Assembly (NCBI GenBank): GCA_947253595.1
Contig: CAMXZR010000036.1
Coordinates: 1 to 14,135, forward strand
DNA: 14,135 bases
From: an uncultured Olsenella sp.
GTDB lineage: Bacteria > Actinomycetota > Coriobacteriia > Coriobacteriales > Atopobiaceae
Direction: 5' to 3'
Each line of letters starts with the position of its first letter. The first letter of the stretch is position 1. Shown here piece by piece: positions 1 through 5,824 of this stretch. The notes beneath the pieces were generated by a model. It did no database searches, was not told the origin of the DNA, and saw only the letters and a list, made by a program, of their open reading frames with translations. Both the position numbers and the translations under genes were made by a program.

Positions 1-121
1 TGCGTGGGCCGTGCTGGGAATCGCACCCCCGTGGCCGCTCGAGCTGCCGACTTGGTCATAATGGCGCAGTGAGAGTACCGAGCTGCGGCATCGTGTCCGC
101 GGCAGCCAGAAAGGCTAGGAC

Positions 122-1300
122 ATGCCAGAAGACAGCGTCACCAGCACCGTCGCCCCCGCCGCAGGGGCGGGCCGCAGGCCCGTGAGGATCGTCCTTCTCA
201 CCGGCTACCTGGGTGCGGGAAAGACCACCCTGCTCAACCATATCCTCGCCAATGGAGAGGGCATCCGCGCGGCGGTCATCGTAAACGACATCGGGTCGGT
301 CAACGTGGACGCCAGCCTCGTCCGCGACGGTGGCCTCAGCGAGGCGGACGGCCTCATCCCCCTCACCAACGGTTGCATCTGCTGCACGCTCTCGGACGAC
401 CTCGCCCGCCAGCTCGGCTCCATCGCCGACTCCGGCAAGTTTGACTACGTGATCATCGAGGCATCGGGCATCTGCGAGCCCATCCCCATCGCCTACACCA
501 TCAGCGCCTTCTGCGACCAGGGCAGCAACGGTGGCCACGCCCCCATGGAGCTCGACAACATCGTCGCGGTGGTCGACAGCGCCCGCATGCTCGACGAGTT
601 CGACGGTGGCCGCAGCCTCGTCGCCGACGACATCGACGGGGACGACATCGAGGCGCTGCTGGTCCAGCAGGTCGAGTTCTGCAGCACCCTCGTGCTCAAC
701 AAGGCGGACCTGGTGAGCCGCGAGCAGCTGGACGAGCTGCGCACCGTGGTGCGCAGCCTCCAGCACGACGCCGTGCTCGTCGAGGCAGTGAACGGGGAGC
801 TGCCCATCTCTGAGCTGCTCGACACCGGCCGCTTCAGCTTCGACGAGGCCTATCGCTCCGCCGCCTGGGTGGACGCCATGGAGCACCCCGAGGAGCACGA
901 GGACCCCGAGGTGCTCGAGTACGGCATCCAGACCTTCCTCTACCAGCGTCGACGCCCCTTCGACGTCGAGGCGCTCTCGGACTGCGTGCGCGACTGGCCC
1001 CAGAGCGTCATCCGCGCCAAGGGCAGCGTGTGGGTGGCACAGGATCCCGCGATGCGCTACCTCTTCGAGCACGCGGGCCACCAGGTGAGCCTGAGCGAGA
1101 ATGGCCCCTTCCTGGCCACCGCGCCCGACGGGGAGCGCAAGCGCATCCTGTCGCAGAACCCCGAGATGCTCCGGGAGTGGGACGATGAGCTGGGCGACCG
1201 CATGACCCGCATCGTGGTCATAGGGCGGCGCATGGACCGCGGGGACATCGAGGCCGGCCTGGACTCCTGCCTGGTCGACTGGGACGGCAGCGAGTTCTAG
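122..1300 (+). CDS. CobW/COG0523-family (G3E) GTPase, putative metallochaperone
   Basis: A 392-residue cytosolic P-loop GTPase. Visible motifs are Walker A GYLGAGKTT at residues 28-36, the family-defining metal-binding GCICC at 84-88, a switch-II-like EASGICEP at 113-120, and the guanine-specificity motif NKAD at 193-196. The C-terminal CobW_C domain starts near 267 (YGIQTFLYQRRRPF) and ends with an IGRRMDRGDIEAGLDSCL stretch typical of YciC/ZigA-like members. A His/Glu-rich segment, EHPEEHEDPE at 254-263, could be a metal-sensing loop. The family hydrolyses GTP to load zinc, cobalt or other metals into client proteins; the metal here cannot be read from sequence. The ATG at 122 follows an AAAGG Shine-Dalgarno about seven bases upstream. 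A weak -10-like CATAAT lies at 57-62 with no convincing -35. No Zur-like AT-rich palindrome is seen upstream. Confidence 0.9.
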   Translation: MPEDSVTSTVAPAAGAGRRPVRIVLLTGYLGAGKTTLLNHILANGEGIRAAVIVNDIGSVNVDASLVRDGGLSEADGLIPLTNGCICCTLSDDLARQLGSIADSGKFDYVIIEASGICEPIPIAYTISAFCDQGSNGGHAPMELDNIVAVVDSARMLDEFDGGRSLVADDIDGDDIEALLVQQVEFCSTLVLNKADLVSREQLDELRTVVRSLQHDAVLVEAVNGELPISELLDTGRFSFDEAYRSAAWVDAMEHPEEHEDPEVLEYGIQTFLYQRRRPFDVEALSDCVRDWPQSVIRAKGSVWVAQDPAMRYLFEHAGHQVSLSENGPFLATAPDGERKRILSQNPEMLREWDDELGDRMTRIVVIGRRMDRGDIEAGLDSCLVDWDGSEF

Positions 1301-1398
1301 CGGGGTAGGGCGCAGGAGAGGGCTCCGCCGCAGCGATCGCTCGCGTGCCTGCGTGGGGCGGACCGGGGCATCGTATCGGGGTGCCGGACGCCTTCGCC

Positions 1399-1404
1399 TA
1401 TACT
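1399..1404 (+). promoter_or_regulatory. possible -10 element for the deformylase-like gene
   Basis: TATACT matches the sigma-70-type -10 consensus at five of six positions and lies about 90 bases before the ATG at 1492. No good -35 is seen at 17-18 bp spacing. The site sits in the 191-bp gap after the GTPase gene, so it would give the downstream gene its own transcript with a leader of about 80 bases. Confidence 0.35.
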
Positions 1405-1430
1405 CTCTTTCTTGCACGGTTGCACGACGT

Positions 1431-1448
1431 TGCCCGCATGTGCGGGCA
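1431..1448. promoter_or_regulatory. GC-rich inverted repeat in the leader of the deformylase-like gene
   Basis: Two perfect 8-base arms, TGCCCGCA and TGCGGGCA, flank a 2-base centre. The element lies between the candidate -10 and the start codon. It could be a repressor operator or an RNA stem (seven base pairs with a four-base loop). No T-run follows, so it is not a standard terminator. Confidence 0.4.
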
Positions 1449-1491
1449 GGCATGACGCGGGGCTAAAGGGCCTCGTCGGGAAGGGAAGAGC

Positions 1492-1911
1492 ATGATCAAG
1501 GAACTCGTCAAGGACGAAGCGGTCCTCTCCAGACGCTGCGCCATCGCGACCGCGGAGGACGCCGGCATAGCGCAGGACCTCGTCGACACCCTGGCCTCGC
1601 TCGAGGATGCCGCGTGCCTGGCCGCTAACCAGATTGGCCAGGTCGTGGCCATCGGCGCCTACCTGGACGACGAGCAGGAGGCCCACGTCCTGTACAATCC
1701 CAAGGTCGTCTTCGGCCTGGGTGCCGCCCGCGTCGAGGAGGGCTGCCTCACCCGCGACGAGCCCTCCAAGGTCACCCGCTACGCCAAGATCAAGCTCAGC
1801 TTCGATGAGCTGGTGGACGGGGAGCTGGTTTGCCGCAAGCGCGACTTCGTGGGCTGGGAGGCCCAGATGATTCAGCACATCGCCGACCATTGCGCGGGCA
1901 AGCTGGTCTAG
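1492..1911 (+). CDS. peptide-deformylase-like protein lacking the catalytic Glu
   Basis: A 139-residue protein of the peptide deformylase fold (Pfam Pep_deformylase), shorter than the usual 165-190 residues. Motif 1 is CLAANQIG at 42-49, with Gln47 in the oxyanion position. Motif 2 is EEGCL at 82-86, with Cys85 as metal ligand. Motif 3 should read HExxH but is QHIADH at 128-133: His129 and His133 are kept, but Ile130 replaces the general-base glutamate. True deformylases remove the formyl group from nascent fMet. With all three metal ligands present but no Glu, this copy should bind metal yet be inactive or altered as a deformylase; that is inference. It starts at ATG 1492 after an AGGGAAG-type RBS. 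It follows the GTPase by 191 bp and is probably transcribed separately. A catalytically intact deformylase should exist elsewhere in the genome. Confidence 0.8.
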   Translation: MIKELVKDEAVLSRRCAIATAEDAGIAQDLVDTLASLEDAACLAANQIGQVVAIGAYLDDEQEAHVLYNPKVVFGLGAARVEEGCLTRDEPSKVTRYAKIKLSFDELVDGELVCRKRDFVGWEAQMIQHIADHCAGKLV

Positions 1912-1918
1912 TTCTGCA

Positions 1919-2082
1919 CGTTCTCTATGCCCTCACTGCCCTCACTGCCCTCACGCCTCAGTCGCCCCGGCGTCCCAGCCGTTCTCTATGCACTCTCATG
2001 AATTTGGGCGGGTCAAGCGGACCTAAATTTCAGAGGACGGCATAGAGAACGACGTGCCAGTCAGAGGACGGCATAGAGAACG
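1919..2082. repeat. four-copy 12-bp motif forming an inverted-repeat element
   Basis: CGTTCTCTATGC is found at 1919-1930 and 1980-1991. Its exact reverse complement, GCATAGAGAACG, is at 2040-2051 and 2071-2082. Between the second and third copies the palindrome continues imperfectly through GAATTTGGG (from 2000) and CCTAAATTTC (to 2031), leaving an unpaired centre around GCGGGTCAAGCGG. Transcribed, 1980-2051 would form a long interrupted hairpin. The form resembles REP/MITE-type dispersed repeats, or paired binding sites for a DNA-binding protein. I do not recognise the family. Confidence 0.75.
1928..1954. repeat. 9-bp tandem repeat, three perfect copies
   Basis: TGCCCTCAC occurs three times head to tail. 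The array begins inside the first copy of the CGTTCTCTATGC motif, suggesting local slippage expansion. It lies 16 bases after the stop of the deformylase-like gene. Confidence 0.9.
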
Positions 2083-2089
2083 ACGTGCC
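2030..2089. repeat. 29-bp perfect direct repeat, two copies
   Basis: The 29-bp unit at 2030-2058 (TCAGAGGACGG through GACGTGCC) recurs without mismatch at 2061-2089, separated by two bases. Each unit contains one inverted copy of the 12-bp motif. A shorter third trace, CGACGTGCCGG, appears at 2106-2116. Two units with a 2-bp gap are not a CRISPR array; this is a tandem duplication of one arm of the palindromic element. Confidence 0.9.
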
Positions 2090-2114
2090 GGCAGCTCGGG
2101 CGCGTCGACGTGCC

Positions 2115-2147
2115 GGGCGCGTCGTCTGACGGAGCCGTCCCGCGCCC
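2115..2147. repeat. GC-rich inverted repeat downstream of the repeat cluster
   Basis: Seven-base arms GGGCGCG and CGCGCCC enclose a second small stem (GACG/CGTC, loop GAGC). No T-run follows on either strand, so intrinsic terminator function is doubtful. It may be the edge of the repeat element or simply a structured leader. Confidence 0.5.
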
Positions 2148-2216
2148 CAAGATGTGAAAATTCGCTGTTGGACTCCGCATGTCCCGACGTCAGTGGCATT
2201 GGGACCTGCGAACTCG

Positions 2217-2222
2217 TATCAT
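2217..2222 (+). promoter_or_regulatory. possible -10 element of the rplE operon
   Basis: TATCAT matches the -10 consensus at five of six positions. The -35 is weak (GTGGCA at 2193-2198, 18-bp spacing). If used, transcription would begin near 2229 and give a leader of about 120 bases containing the hairpin at 2281-2301. A promoter is expected here because no gene lies directly upstream of this nine-gene operon. Confidence 0.35.
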
Positions 2223-2280
2223 CTATCTTTGCGTCTCTTGCTAGGGAGAGTTCTGCCCCTAGGACCTGCGACGCAGACGG

Positions 2281-2301
2281 CTCCCGGGTGCCATCCGGGA
2301 G
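2281..2301 (+). promoter_or_regulatory. leader hairpin upstream of rplE
   Basis: Perfect 7-bp arms CTCCCGG and CCGGGAG flank a seven-base loop, ending about 38 bases before the rplE RBS. A second small stem, GTGCG/CGCAC at 2303-2322, follows. No T-run follows. A structured leader in front of a ribosomal-protein operon is a plausible autoregulatory target, but I cannot match it to the known S8 site. Confidence 0.45.
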
Positions 2302-2349
2302 GTGCGAGGCCCATCCCCGCACGTAAAACCCCATGAGTTAGGAGAGCAC

Positions 2350-2907
2350 ATGGCAGACAAGTACGTTCCCCGCCTCAAGGAGCACTACTACTCCGAGGTC
2401 CGCGACCAGCTGCAGAAGCAGTTCGAGTACAAGAACGTCAACCAGATCCCCAAGATCGAGAAGATCGTCGTCAACATGGGCGTCGGCGAGGCCGCTACCG
2501 ACAGCAAGGCCATCGACGGTGCCGTCGCTGACCTGCGCGCCATCACCGGTCAGCAGCCTATGGTGACCCGCGCCCGCAAGTCCATCGCCACCTTCCGCCT
2601 GCGTGCGGGCATGCCCATCGGCGCGAAGGTCACCCTGCGCGGCGACCGCATGTACGAGTTCCTCGACCGCCTGATCGCCATCGCCATCCCCCGCATCCGC
2701 GACTTCCGCGGCATCAGCGCCAAGAGCTTCGATGGCCACGGCAACTTCTCCATGGGCGTCACCGAGCAGCTGATTTTCCCCGAGATCGACTACGACAAGA
2801 TCGACCACACGCGTGGCATGGACATCACCATCGTCACCACCGCCCCCACCAACGAGGAGGGCAAGGCGCTTCTCGCTGCCTTCCACTTCCCGTTCAAGAG
2901 GGACTAA
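2350..2907 (+). CDS. rplE: 50S ribosomal protein L5
   Basis: Ribosomal protein L5, 185 residues, within the family's usual range of about 179-185. It binds 5S rRNA and is part of the central protuberance of the large subunit. Recognisable stretches are KIEKIVVNMGVGEA, the TRARKSIATFRLR region and the C-terminal DYDKIDHTRGMDITIVTT segment. The start at ATG 2350 (MADKYVPRL) follows a TAGGAGAG Shine-Dalgarno; an earlier in-frame start at 2302 would run through the leader and is rejected. It is the first gene of the ribosomal operon in this window. In the common order it follows rplN-rplX, which are absent upstream. Confidence 0.97.
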   Translation: MADKYVPRLKEHYYSEVRDQLQKQFEYKNVNQIPKIEKIVVNMGVGEAATDSKAIDGAVADLRAITGQQPMVTRARKSIATFRLRAGMPIGAKVTLRGDRMYEFLDRLIAIAIPRIRDFRGISAKSFDGHGNFSMGVTEQLIFPEIDYDKIDHTRGMDITIVTTAPTNEEGKALLAAFHFPFKRD

Positions 2908-2926
2908 CTAATCGCTTGTAAGTTGC

Positions 2927-2953
2927 CCCGGGAAGAGTCCCGGGACCTCTTCC
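2927..2953 (+). promoter_or_regulatory. two mutually exclusive hairpins in the rplE-rpsZ spacer
   Basis: Stem I pairs CCCGGGA (2927-2933) with TCCCGGG (2938-2944) around an AGAG loop. Stem II pairs GGAAGAG (2931-2937) with CTCTTCC (2947-2953). They share bases and cannot coexist. The Shine-Dalgarno AAGGAGGA of rpsZ is at 2956-2963, immediately after stem II, and CCTC (2946-2949) could pair with GAGG inside it. Translation control or a processing site is possible; neither stem is followed by a T-run. Confidence 0.5.
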
Positions 2954-2966
2954 TGAAGGAGGATTT

Positions 2967-3152
2967 GTGGCTAAGACTTCGATGATCGTCAAGGCGAACC
3001 GCGAGCCGAAGTTCTCGACGCGTGCCCAGAACCGTTGCCAGCGCTGTGGGCGTCCCCACTCCGTCTATCGCAAGTTCGGGCTGTGCCGCGTCTGCTTCCG
3101 CGAGCTGGCGAGCAAGGGCGAGCTTCCTGGCGTCCGCAAGGCGAGCTGGTAA
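2967..3152 (+). CDS. rpsZ: 30S ribosomal protein S14, zinc-binding type Z
   Basis: S14 of the short zinc-containing class, 61 residues, in the head of the small subunit. The zinc ribbon is complete: Cys24-x2-Cys27 and Cys40-x2-Cys43. The class shows in the ending GELPGVRKASW. The start is GTG at 2967, four bases (about 2964-2966) beyond a very strong AAGGAGGA at 2956-2963; no ATG gives the conserved MAKTSMIVKA start. A zinc-free S14 paralogue, often found in zinc-responsive loci elsewhere, is not in the window. Confidence 0.96.
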   Translation: MAKTSMIVKANREPKFSTRAQNRCQRCGRPHSVYRKFGLCRVCFRELASKGELPGVRKASW

Positions 3153-3239
3153 GCCAGGGCTCTGGCATGCAGGCGTGCGGGCCACGGGCCCAAATGAACC
3201 GCATGCGCAGTTTCATCACTAACGAAGGAGAAGGAATCA

Positions 3240-3638
3240 ATGAAGGTTACTGATCCCATCGCGGACATGCTGACGCGCATCCGCAACGCGAACTCCGCCG
3301 GCAAGACCGAGGTGTCCATGCCCTCGAGCAAGGTCCTGGTCGAGATCGCTCGCGTCATCTGCGAGGAGGGCTACATCGAGTCCTACGAGGTGGAGGACAC
3401 CACCCCGCAGAAGACCCTGCACATCACCCTCAAGTACGGCCCCAAGCGTGCTCGCATCATCCAGGGCATCCGCCGCATCTCCAAGCTGGGTCTTCGCATC
3501 TACTCGACCGCTGCCGACCTTCCCCGCGTCCGCGGTGGCCTCGGCACCGCCGTCATCTCTACCTCCAAGGGCATGATGTGCGACCGCGACGCCCGCAAGC
3601 TGGGCATCGGCGGCGAGGTCATCGCCTACATCTGGTAA
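3240..3638 (+). CDS. rpsH: 30S ribosomal protein S8
   Basis: S8, 132 residues, full length. It binds helix 21 of 16S rRNA early in assembly, and in E. coli it represses the spc operon by binding its mRNA. Typical sequence: N-terminal DPIADMLTRIRNA (residues 5-17) and the C-terminal block GLGTAVISTSKGMM leading to GGEVIAYIW. The ATG at 3240 follows GAAGGAGAAGG. An 87-bp spacer after rpsZ contains a small stem, GCCAG/CTGGC at 3153-3166, with no obvious role. Confidence 0.97.
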   Translation: MKVTDPIADMLTRIRNANSAGKTEVSMPSSKVLVEIARVICEEGYIESYEVEDTTPQKTLHITLKYGPKRARIIQGIRRISKLGLRIYSTAADLPRVRGGLGTAVISTSKGMMCDRDARKLGIGGEVIAYIW

Positions 3639-3667
3639 CCCGCGACAGGAATAGATAGGAGGAGACT

Positions 3668-4204
3668 ATGTCTCGCATTGGTAAGAAGCCTGTCGAGGTT
3701 CCCGCTGGGGTTACCGTTACCATCGACGGCACGCACGTTACGGTCAAGGGCGGCAAGGGCGAGCTCGAGCGCACCTTCTCTGAGCTTGTGACCATCGCCC
3801 AGGAGGGCGAGGAGATCCTCGTCACCCGCAACGACGACACCACCGAGTCCAACGCCCAGCAAGGCCTGGTCCGCACCCTCGTCCACAACATGGTCGTGGG
3901 CGTCTCCACCGGTTTCGAGAAGAAGCTCGAGCTCACCGGCGTCGGCTACCGCGCCGCGCTCAAGGGCAAGGACCTGGACCTCTCGCTCGGCTACTCCCAC
4001 CCCGTGGCGTACGTTGCCCCCGAGAACATCAGCTTCGAGGTACCCGACAACACACACATCGTGGTCAAGGGCATCTCCAAGGAGCAGGTCGGTCAGGTTG
4101 CCGCCGAGATTCGTGCCAAGCGTCCTCCCGAGCCCTACAAGGGCAAGGGCATTCACTACGAGGGCGAGCACATTCGTAGGAAGCTCGGCAAGGCTGCCAA
4201 GTAA
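3668..4204 (+). CDS. rplF: 50S ribosomal protein L6
   Basis: L6, 178 residues, two homologous alpha/beta domains, located near the base of the L7/L12 stalk and the factor-binding site. It begins MSRIGKKPVEVPAGV, the family hallmark, and carries the C-terminal signature around RAKRPPEPYKGKGIHY (residues 150-165). ATG 3668 follows AGGAGGAG. It is 29 bp after rpsH and ends with KLGKAAK. Confidence 0.97.
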   Translation: MSRIGKKPVEVPAGVTVTIDGTHVTVKGGKGELERTFSELVTIAQEGEEILVTRNDDTTESNAQQGLVRTLVHNMVVGVSTGFEKKLELTGVGYRAALKGKDLDLSLGYSHPVAYVAPENISFEVPDNTHIVVKGISKEQVGQVAAEIRAKRPPEPYKGKGIHYEGEHIRRKLGKAAK

Positions 4205-4228
4205 GGCCCTGCTGGCGATATAGAAAGA

Positions 4229-4250
4229 CCACCACCCCGTCAGGTGGTGG
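4229..4250 (+). promoter_or_regulatory. perfect 8-bp hairpin between rplF and rplR
   Basis: CCACCACC (4229-4236) and GGTGGTGG (4243-4250) pair around a six-base loop, CCGTCA. The hairpin ends 18 bases before the rplR start and just before its AAGGAGAAGG RBS. No T-run follows, so full termination is unlikely. An RNA-stability or processing element, or a site tuning rplR translation, is possible. Confidence 0.55.
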
Positions 4251-4268
4251 CGTGCCTAAGGAGAAGGA

Positions 4269-4637
4269 ATGAACAAGAACCAGGCAAAGCGTGCGGGCCT
4301 CAAGCGCCGCCAGCGCCGCGTCCGCTCCAAGATCTTCGGAACCGCCGAGCGTCCGCGCCTGACCGTTCACCGCACCAACGCGAACATCTATGCCCAGATC
4401 GTCGACGACGTCGACGGCAGGACCATCTGCTCCGCCTCCACCCTGAGCGAGGAGTTCAGGGCCACCGGCAAGCTGGGCTCCAACAAGGAGGCCGCCGAGT
4501 TCGTGGGCAAGCTCGTCGCCGAGCGTGCCACCGAGAAGGGCGTCACCGAGGTCAAGTTCGACCGCGGGGGCCACATCTACCACGGCCGCGTCAAGGCCCT
4601 GGCCGACGGAGCCCGTTCCGCGGGCCTGAAGTTCTAG
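4269..4637 (+). CDS. rplR: 50S ribosomal protein L18
   Basis: L18, 122 residues, binds 5S rRNA with L5 in the central protuberance. The basic N-terminus (NKNQAKRAGLKRRQRRVRSK), the RPRLTVHRTNANIYAQIVDD region and the C-terminal FDRGGHIYHGRVKALADGAR (residues 97-116) are diagnostic. Start ATG 4269 follows AAGGAGAAGG. Its stop codon overlaps the Shine-Dalgarno TAGGAGGA of rpsE, indicating tight coupling. Confidence 0.97.
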   Translation: MNKNQAKRAGLKRRQRRVRSKIFGTAERPRLTVHRTNANIYAQIVDDVDGRTICSASTLSEEFRATGKLGSNKEAAEFVGKLVAERATEKGVTEVKFDRGGHIYHGRVKALADGARSAGLKF

Positions 4638-4648
4638 GAGGAATTTAG

Positions 4649-5170
4649 ATGCCACGTGATCGTAAGCGCCAGAATGACTCCGATCTTCAGGAGCGCGTAG
4701 TCTACATCCACCGTGTTTCCAAGACCGTCAAGGGTGGTCGCCGCATGTCCCTCCTCGCCCTCGTTGTCGTGGGCGACGGCAAGGGCAACGTGGGCATCGG
4801 CATGGGCAAGTCCGCCGAGGTGCCCCTGGCCATCCAGAAGGGCGTCGATGACGCCAAGAAGAACATGTTCAAGGTCCCTGTGACCGAGGGCGGTTCCATT
4901 CCTCACACCATTGAGGGACACTACGGCGCAGGCCGCGTTCTCATCAAGCCCGCAGTCGAGGGTACCGGCGTCATCGCCGGTGGTCCCGTGCGTCCCCTCT
5001 TCGAGCTTGCCGGCATCACCAACGTGCTGTCCAAGTCCCTCGGCACGGACAACGCACTCAACATCATCAAGGCGGCCGCGGAGGGCCTCAAGGCCCTCTC
5101 CAGCCCCCAGGAGGCGGCGGACCGTCGCGGCCTGACCGTCTCCGAGATGTTCAACGGGAAGGAGGACTAA
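4649..5170 (+). CDS. rpsE: 30S ribosomal protein S5
   Basis: S5, 173 residues, contributes to decoding accuracy and mRNA unwinding at the entry site. The N-terminal double-stranded-RNA-binding fold (about residues 12-80) includes GGRRMSLLALVVVGDGKG and GIGMGKSAEVP. The C-terminal ribosomal-type fold contains GGPVRPLFELAGI and NALNIIKAAAEGL. ATG 4649 lies 11 bases after the rplR stop, with the RBS overlapping that stop. Confidence 0.97.
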   Translation: MPRDRKRQNDSDLQERVVYIHRVSKTVKGGRRMSLLALVVVGDGKGNVGIGMGKSAEVPLAIQKGVDDAKKNMFKVPVTEGGSIPHTIEGHYGAGRVLIKPAVEGTGVIAGGPVRPLFELAGITNVLSKSLGTDNALNIIKAAAEGLKALSSPQEAADRRGLTVSEMFNGKED

Positions 5171-5172
5171 GC

Positions 5173-5364
5173 ATGGCAGACGAGAAGAAGCTCACCGTCA
5201 GGCTCGTGCGCAGCGCGGTTGCCTCCGTCAAGGAGGACCAGACCCGCACCTGCTTTGCCATGGGCCTTCGCAAGATCGGCGACGTCTCGCAGCTCCCCGA
5301 CAACCCGAGCGTCCGTGGAATGATCTTCAAGGTCAAGCACCTTGTTGAGGTTGAAGAGAACTAG
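5173..5364 (+). CDS. rpmD: 50S ribosomal protein L30
   Basis: L30, 63 residues, the usual bacterial length of about 60, a peripheral large-subunit protein. Family features are KLTVRLVRSAV at the N-terminus, GLRKIGDV in the middle and MIFKVKHLVEVEE at the C-terminus. The start is two bases after the rpsE stop, with GGAAGGAGG as RBS inside the end of rpsE. Its own stop overlaps the RBS of rplO. Confidence 0.96.
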   Translation: MADEKKLTVRLVRSAVASVKEDQTRTCFAMGLRKIGDVSQLPDNPSVRGMIFKVKHLVEVEEN

Positions 5365-5374
5365 GAGTCATCCA

Positions 5375-5824
5375 ATGCAGCTCAATGATCTTCGTCCCGC
5401 TGAGGGTGCAAAGAAGTCGCGCAAGCGCGTCGGCCGCGGCAACTCCTCCGGATATGGCACCTTTGCCGGCCGTGGCATGAACGGCCAGCTGTCCCGCTCC
5501 GGCGGCGGCAAGGGCGCCGGCTTCGAGGGCGGCCAGCAGCCCCTGGCCATGCGCCTGCCGAAGCTCCCCGGCTTCACCAACCGCAACCGCGTCGAGTACG
5601 CTCCCGTCAACGTCGCCCGCCTCGAGGCCCTCTTCGCCGACGGCGAGACCGTTGACGGCGAGGCGCTCGTCGCCAAGGGCGTCATCAAGCACGACTACGT
5701 CCCCGTCAAGGTCCTCGGCGACGGCGAGCTCACCAAGAAGCTCACCGTCAAGGTCGACAAGGTGTCCGCCTCTGCTCAGGCCAAGATCGAGGCGGCTGGC
5801 GGAAAGGTTGAGCAGGCGTGTTAA
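5375..5824 (+). CDS. rplO: 50S ribosomal protein L15
   Basis: L15, 149 residues, an early large-subunit assembly protein with an extended glycine/arginine-rich N-terminus. MQLNDLRPAEGAKKSRKRVG and the GRG-rich stretch to GFEGGQQPLAMRLPK are typical, followed by a globular C-terminal domain. The ATG at 5375 after TAGGAGT is chosen; an in-frame TTG at 5342 inside rpmD would add 11 non-conserved residues. It overlaps secY by seven bases. Confidence 0.96.
   Translation: MQLNDLRPAEGAKKSRKRVGRGNSSGYGTFAGRGMNGQLSRSGGGKGAGFEGGQQPLAMRLPKLPGFTNRNRVEYAPVNVARLEALFADGETVDGEALVAKGVIKHDYVPVKVLGDGELTKKLTVKVDKVSASAQAKIEAAGGKVEQAC

Larger units (their letters stand above)
1912..2349. other. 438-bp non-coding region with repeats and the rplE leader
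   Basis: No credible gene is visible here. The first half (about 1916-2147) is dense in repeats: a 9-bp tandem array, four copies of a 12-bp motif in two orientations, a 29-bp direct repeat and a GC-rich hairpin. The second half holds a possible -10, a 10-bp direct repeat GGACCTGCGA at 2202-2211 and 2262-2271, a leader hairpin and the rplE ribosome binding site. Short open frames on both strands have no recognisable domain and cross the repeats. Confidence 0.75.

Noticed and set aside
1..75. Possible tRNA on the minus strand, suggested by a GGTGCGATTCCC T-arm-like stretch
   Set aside because: The TTC of the T-loop is missing, no matching acceptor or anticodon stem can be drawn, and there is no CCA end.
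1301..1380. Terminator after the GTPase gene
   Set aside because: Several short GC stems such as CGCAG/CTGCG can be drawn, but none is followed by a T-run and none is clearly better than chance.
1830..2045. Plus-strand frame containing ALTALTALT
   Set aside because: The repeat peptide only reflects the 9-bp tandem DNA repeat, and the frame overlaps the end of the deformylase-like gene.
2030..2089. CRISPR array
   Set aside because: There are only two repeat units and they are separated by 2 bp; there are no spacers and no cas genes.
2054..2326. Open frame of 90 codons on the plus strand in the same gap
   Set aside because: It has no clear RBS, starts inside the 29-bp repeat and has no family resemblance.
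2023..2334. Open frame of 103 codons on the minus strand in the rplE leader
   Set aside because: It crosses the repeats and hairpins, has no recognisable domain, and shows arginine/serine-rich composition typical of chance frames in GC-rich DNA.
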